NCBI GenBank assembly: GCA_009103225.1
Contig: RHPI01002910.1
Location: 442,759-506,758 of the forward strand
DNA from: Chlorokybus atmophyticus
Lineage: Eukaryota; Streptophyta; Chlorokybophyceae; Chlorokybales; Chlorokybaceae
Reading direction: 5' to 3'
DNA length: 64,000 nt
The first letter of the stretch is position 1. Every line of letters starts with the position of its first letter. Made by a program: the position numbers and the translations under genes. Below the pieces are notes generated by a model. The model was not told the origin of the DNA. It ran no database searches and saw only the letters and a list, made by a program, of their open reading frames with translations. This document shows positions 59,433-64,000 of the stretch, one piece after another.

Positions 59433-61750
59433 ATGTTGGGTTCCTGGGCGGAGCGGTTGTTCTATTCTGCGAGTGTTCGTGCTGCACAAGGGGCAGGAGC
59501 AGGAGCTGGAGCTGGGGACGGAGGAGGAGGAGGTGGTGGTAGTGCAGGAGGGCATGACCATGCAGGAGGTGGGCCGGTTTCCCGAACACCCCCACCTCCA
59601 TTGACGCCCGCCGAATTGGAGCAGTACCTCACTGCCCTTACAGCGGAGCGCAGCAAAGTTGAGGTCTTCAAGCGGGAGTTGCCCTGCTGCACACAGTTGC
59701 TTGATGGAGGTAGGCCCTTAAGCTGCATGCATAGTGTCCGGTCCATGCTGGTGCTAGCATACAGCACCCATGTGCATAAGACCAGCATCATGCGGCTATT
59801 TGTGTAGGGTCGTTGCTATGTGCTGATGCTGCGGCCAGCATTGTCTGTCTACCACATCTCTCGCTGCTATGTTCCGGCTTGATATGCTCATGGTATTGTC
59901 GAATGTTGACCATCATCCGGCTTGAGATGCTCATGGCATTGTTGAATGTTGACCATCAATACGGTCAGCTGGAGCACTGCTTACGTTTGCTGCTGCTCTA
60001 GCCCTAAGTTGGCATGTGTGCTTTGCGGCATCTTGGGTGTGCGTGGAATGCTTCCACAAAGTTGCATGGCTGGTCGGCACGTTGTTGCCTTTTCTGTAGT
60101 GGTTTGTTGCTTGATGCCACGCCAATATACGTCTTATGTTGTGCAGCCATTGCTTACATCCAAACAGTTGTTGCGAGTCAGCCACAGCAGGCTGAGGCGC
60201 CAAGCACTCAGGAGGCTGATGCCGATCAGCCATCATCATCAACCCCGTCTGTAGAGACAACATCGCCACCAGTAGCTCCCCTTCCCCCACCTCCCTTGTT
60301 TTCACCTCCCTGGCCGCACCTGCCATGGCCAGGAGCACAGCCATGGGCACCAAATGCACAGATGTGGGGAGCCAGCAAGGATGGTATGGCGATTGCAAAA
60401 GGACAGCAGGTACCCTTCTCGGCACCGGTGGCGATACCAGCGGTGGCGATGAAGACAGAACAAACCTCACCTGTGCATGTCTCTCAATCGTACTCCCCTC
60501 CACGGATGCCATCCCCTGTACATGCCTCTCCACCTGTTGTAGTGCCGCAGCCGCATCGCCCTGCCGTGGTTTTGGCTTCTCACGGCGGTGCCTTCACGCC
60601 TTTTCTCCCAGCACGCGAGCCTGATCCCAACAGGTCTCCACCACGGTCGCAGTCACAAGAGCACGCCAGCACCTCTCGGCCATCAGCAGAGGCGTGTCGC
60701 ACAAGCCATTCGAAAGAAACTCGCTCCGATTCGGATGGTGACAAGGGTGCACCTCGCAAAGCACGGCGCTGCTGGAATACAGAGCTTCACAGGCGCTTTG
60801 TCGATGCACTTGAACAGTTGGGCGGCTGCCATAGTAAGTGTCAACGTCATAACATAGCAATGCTGGCATGCATGCGACCAAAATACAGCGCACTGACCAT
60901 GTGTCAATGGCAGCGGCAACACCAAAGCAGATACGGGAGTTGATGCTTGTGCCTGGCCTCACAAATGATGAAGTGAAGAGTCACTTACAGGTATGCAATG
61001 CCATCCAAGGAGCTGCTTGCATGGCATTGAGCAGAAGTAAAGCCCCATTGTCCAATGCAGAAATACCGACTGCACTTGCGGCGGCCGCAGTCTTCTCCTC
61101 AGCCACGCGGACCACCTGAGCCTTGGCAAATGCCTTCTGGTGCCATGCCTCCGATGATGCACCCTGGCATGCTGCCGGGGATGATCCCCGCAATGACAGC
61201 GCACATGCAGGACCCGCAGAGCTACCAGGCTGCCGTAGAGGCATGGTATGCTGCCATGGCTGTCAGGTCTGCTTACCACAACATGCACCCGCACTCTGGC
61301 AACTCGCAGTACCTGAAGCTTTTTATGTGCACACGTCGTTGTTCTTAGTGTTGTGCATGAGGACTCGCATGTAGCAGCATGTTGCTCGGCAGGTGTTTGC
61401 ATGCATAGTAGGAACGATGTTGATGCAAGCGCAGTATGAGTGCTTAAACGTTGCTGTCATTGAACGTGACCACCGATAACCACCACCAACAACAAATCTG
61501 TCCTCTTAACAGGCACGATCCTAGTGGTGTCACAACTCTATCGCTTGGCAGAGGGCAAGCGCCTCCCCAGCCAACATCCTCCGCGCCTCTGATGCAAGAA
61601 ACCAACCCCGAGTACTCCGGTGACGCTTCCGCTCAAGCTGCGGCGCCAGCAAGCGCACCTGGCGCGCCCTGGCCAACCCCTTCTGGTTCCCACCCGATGG
61701 ATGGATCCACAAGCGGCAGTTCAATGTCTGATGCTGCGGGATCCGGCTGA
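59433..61750 (+). CDS. HHO/NIGT1-like GARP (G2-like MYB) transcription factor
   Basis: Exons with matching phases: 59433?-59709, 60147-60833, 60914-60990, 61061-61308, 61513-61750. The N-terminus is Gly/Ala-rich, followed by a helix [20 protein letters not shown] plus [17 protein letters not shown]. This matches the N-terminal module of plant HRS1/HHO/NIGT1 proteins (L-x-x-Y-x-x-A-L-x-x-E-R-x-K-x-x-x-F-x-R-E-L-P). A Pro/Ser-rich linker leads to the GARP domain ([52 protein letters not shown]), then a Met/Pro-rich tail and a Ser/Gly-rich end. In plants these factors repress nitrate- and phosphate-starvation genes; the target set here is unknown. The start is uncertain: the first in-frame ATG is at 59433, but upstream exons may exist. 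Confidence 0.88.
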
Positions 61751-62685
61751 TACTTATCACGCAAGGACAGCAGCGTCAACATCTCAACCTAGTTAGCAGT
61801 CAATGGTGGCTACGACCAGGTACTCGTCGTCGCTCCACAAACTGTATGTTTCAACTTATTGGCTTGTTTAGCTGATCTTGAGTGGTGCGGTTTCTGCAGG
61901 TATGACTACAGTCGCCAAGGGAACGGAAGCAGGTATTTAAGAACACAGGCATGACAAGGCAGGCACCGCGGTGGAGCTTTCAACTCGTGAACTCCAGGGT
62001 GTCGTATGCACAAATAAGTGTAGATTCACACGGATATGATGAACTGCCATAATGATACAACAGCAACAGTGGCCAGCATATCCAACACATAAGCCCGTGT
62101 AGCCGTAGAGCAGCTACATCAGCAGCACACAGCGATATTGCTACTGGTCAGAGCAGTGATAAGCTCTACAGTACAGCTTAAAGTACTCAATGTGATGCAT
62201 GCTAGTATGCATGTTGCCTGCTGCTTTGCATACTGCTTGCCTGTGCATGTCAAGTTGCTTTTGCAAGCTTTGACGGGGGCGGTGCCAGCACTGCAGCATT
62301 GGTGCCCGGTCACCTGGCCATAAATGCTGATGTACCATGATTGGTTGGACCTGCCTTTTACCCTCTAGTAACTAAACTTCACCTCTCCCGATGGCCGAGT
62401 ATTACCGCAGCTTTCCAATGGCCGATGCAGCAGCGCACTCAGACGACAGAATCATATTGCATATTTTTGCCTTCTGCGTGCTGCACATTAAATATATCTG
62501 GCTATACTGCCCTCCCAATCAATCTTTTGTTCAGTTGAGTTGTTTAAGCATCCATGGTTGTTTAAAGTCCATGGTGTGTGCTGTCCTTGTCTAGGCGTTC
62601 ACTGTATACCCTGTTTGCAACGCGCAAAAAAACTCACAAGCAGCAACAGGGACTGGTGGCAATCATATGCATCGCGTATGCGATG
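61751..62685. other. Convergent intergenic region
   Basis: This interval lies between the 3' ends of the GARP gene and the LCIB-like gene. It should contain both 3' UTRs. No exon-like frame is seen. Confidence 0.5.
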
Positions 62686-63961
62686 TCAAGAAGAAAAGCG
62701 GCTTGCGAGCTGCCCGGTCAAAGCCTTCACTTGCTTAAGCTGCTGCGAGGTGACCTCAAAGTCCTTCACCAGGAAGTAGTCTGGCATGCCTGCATTGTCA
62801 GAACAGAGTCACAAGCATACATGGACACAGGCATATACACACAACGACAATCTGATGCAATTGCATGCGTGTCCACAGCGATAGCGTGTACACTACCTTC
62901 CGACGTGTTTATCTGGATGCCACCGAGTAACGCAATGGGACCACTGAAATCCGAAGCACGGATTATGTCCAGCAGTTCCTACAACACCACATGAGAGGCT
63001 TGTCAACATTACCAACGAGTGCGAGTATACACCAATATGTGAAGTGTACAACATATGTGTCAATGATCATGCTACTTCCCACCCCTGACCTGTCGTATCT
63101 TCTCGTACACCACGTACGGCAGCTCCGCCATCGGGCTGTCCACCTCCTTCAGCCTTGGCAGGCTGCTCTTGACGGTCTCATACACCACTCTGACAAAACA
63201 TTAACAAACCCACGAGTTGAACGCCCATCACACCTCGAGTACACGCTACCTTCACATCACACACTGTGAACACAATGGACGCAAACTGTCTGGCAAAATA
63301 GTGGCCCCAATAATGTTGTGAGCAGACTCATCACACACGCATAACATCTCCTCTCCTCGCTCTCCTCACTCCACCCCTTTTCTCACACCCTCCTAGGTAC
63401 CCTCTATTCACGTTTTTGGATGAAGCGCATGTGCGCGCATGCAGGCACTTGAACATGGAGAAACAGCGCAAGCACGCGCGCGTATGTGGTGTGTGTGTGT
63501 GGAGCCTGCACATGCGCGCGCGTGCGCGCGTGCGCGTAAGCGCACATGCGCGTGTGTGGTGAAGTGTGTGCACCGCGCACTCGTGCTCTCACATGCACAC
63601 TCGTGCCCGTACACACGCGTGCGCGCGCATGTGTCTACGTACACAACAACAAGCACACAACACCAACAACAGAACGCCCAAAGCCACTCACTTCTGTTGG
63701 TAGTCCCCCTCGCCCTCAAACCCCTTCCCCGCAACGCAGCTCCCGTACGCCGCGATGGCCGACCCGCACGCCGCACTCACTCCACTCTGCCCGTGCCTTA
63801 GCAACTTCCCGACACGGCCATCTCTATCAATCCCGACGTGCGGCGAGTACAACACAAGCAATCTCCCGTCGTCGCAGGCGTGGTGAGAGAACGCGCCGAA
63901 ACCGGTGCGGCCGACGAAGGGGAGGCCGGTCAAACCGCCGAGAGAGAAGTTCTCGTGCAAC
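62686..63961 (-). CDS. LCIB-family protein (limiting-CO2-inducible, beta-carbonic anhydrase-like), 3' part
   Basis: Four terminal exons (63692-63961, 63090-63189, 62897-62978, 62686-62789) encode about 185 aa; the 5' part lies beyond the window. The product reads LHENFSLGGLTGLPFVGRTG, FGAFSHHACDDGRLLVLYSP, HVGIDRDGRVGKLLRHGQSG, SAACGSAIAAY, then SPMAELPYVVYEKIRQ and ALLGGIQINTSEGMPDYFLV, KDFEVTS. This order (G-x-TG-x-GA, HxP/HxxD, GxxGK, SxxCGA, then GGxQINT...DYF-x-x-x-x-FE) is characteristic of LCIB/LCIC proteins. LCIB is a pyrenoid-associated component of the algal carbon-concentrating mechanism that recaptures CO2; some homologues have carbonic anhydrase activity. The HH and SAACGS residues are the probable zinc ligands (inference). 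Plastid targeting cannot be judged because the N-terminus is missing. Confidence 0.85.
63466..63650. repeat. Alternating purine-pyrimidine tract in an LCIB-like gene intron
   Basis: Nearly unbroken GC/GT/AC alternation (for example GCGCGCGCGTGCGCGCGTGC at about 63513-63532) lies in the intron between the exons ending at 63692 and starting at 63189. Such tracts readily adopt Z-DNA and are unstable in length. Confidence 0.8.
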
Positions 63962-64000
63962 CTGAGGGTGATTTTGGGTAGGTGTTGGGGTGTTAAGTTG

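Noticed and set aside
1..64000. CRISPR arrays, bacterial operons, rRNA genes
   Set aside because: No regularly spaced identical repeats, no Shine-Dalgarno-led gene strings and no rRNA signature sequences were seen. Intron structure shows this is eukaryotic nuclear DNA.

Overview
This window is nuclear DNA from a photosynthetic green eukaryote, most likely a microalga. The recognisable genes are split by many short spliceosomal GT-AG introns. Several encode plastid functions: a BADC-type regulator of plastid acetyl-CoA carboxylase, an NdhL-like thylakoid protein and an LCIB-type carbon-concentration protein. Base composition is moderate, about half G+C by eye, with many CA/TG and GCATGC-rich stretches. 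An NdhL-like gene would fit a streptophyte alga or an early-diverging chlorophyte that kept the plastid NDH complex; that is inference. No bacterial operons, rRNA, convincing tRNA or CRISPR arrays were seen. Gene models were built by hand from splice signals, reading frame and remembered family features. No alignment, search or RNA data were available.

Layout: 0-9.4 kb is a graveyard of LTR retrotransposon fragments: two related Copia pieces in opposite orientation, a retropepsin scrap and a long decayed gag with two zinc knuckles. 9.4-13.6 kb is largely empty, apart from one small cysteine-rich reading frame. 13.6-21.4 kb is a gene cluster: BADC (minus), a BAR-like/EF-hand protein (plus, with an assembly gap in an intron), a TSJT1/AILP1-like protein (minus) and a small unknown gene (plus). 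21.5-25 kb is AT-rich and gene-poor, with an odd island of protein-like but broken frames at 23.8-24.4 kb. 25.2-26.1 kb holds a probable unknown gene. 26.3-34.9 kb is a mobile region: a CACTA/Plavaka-like transposase with a 590-bp internal tandem duplication, then oppositely oriented decayed frames including an OTU-protease-like one, with clusters of TGGTAC at 26.3-26.5 and 32.3-32.4 kb. 36.8-38.6 kb is an unknown multi-exon gene or pseudogene, followed by a minisatellite and a decayed reverse transcriptase.

43-64 kb is the second gene cluster: NdhL-like (minus) and Gemin6-like (plus) head to head; an 18-exon leishmanolysin-type membrane metalloprotease (minus) divergent from a TAPT1/POD1 family gene (plus); an HHO/NIGT1-like GARP transcription factor (plus); and the 3' part of an LCIB-family gene (minus) running off the right edge.

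For seven multi-exon genes (BADC, BAR/EF, TSJT1-like, NdhL-like, Gemin6-like, M8 protease, TAPT1) the proposed exons sum to an exact multiple of three with matching phases at every junction. For the BAR/EF gene this holds only if no exon lies in the gap, and its first intron is suspiciously short. Four gene pairs are arranged head to head, two of them with only about 180-200 bp between start codons, so shared promoters are likely.
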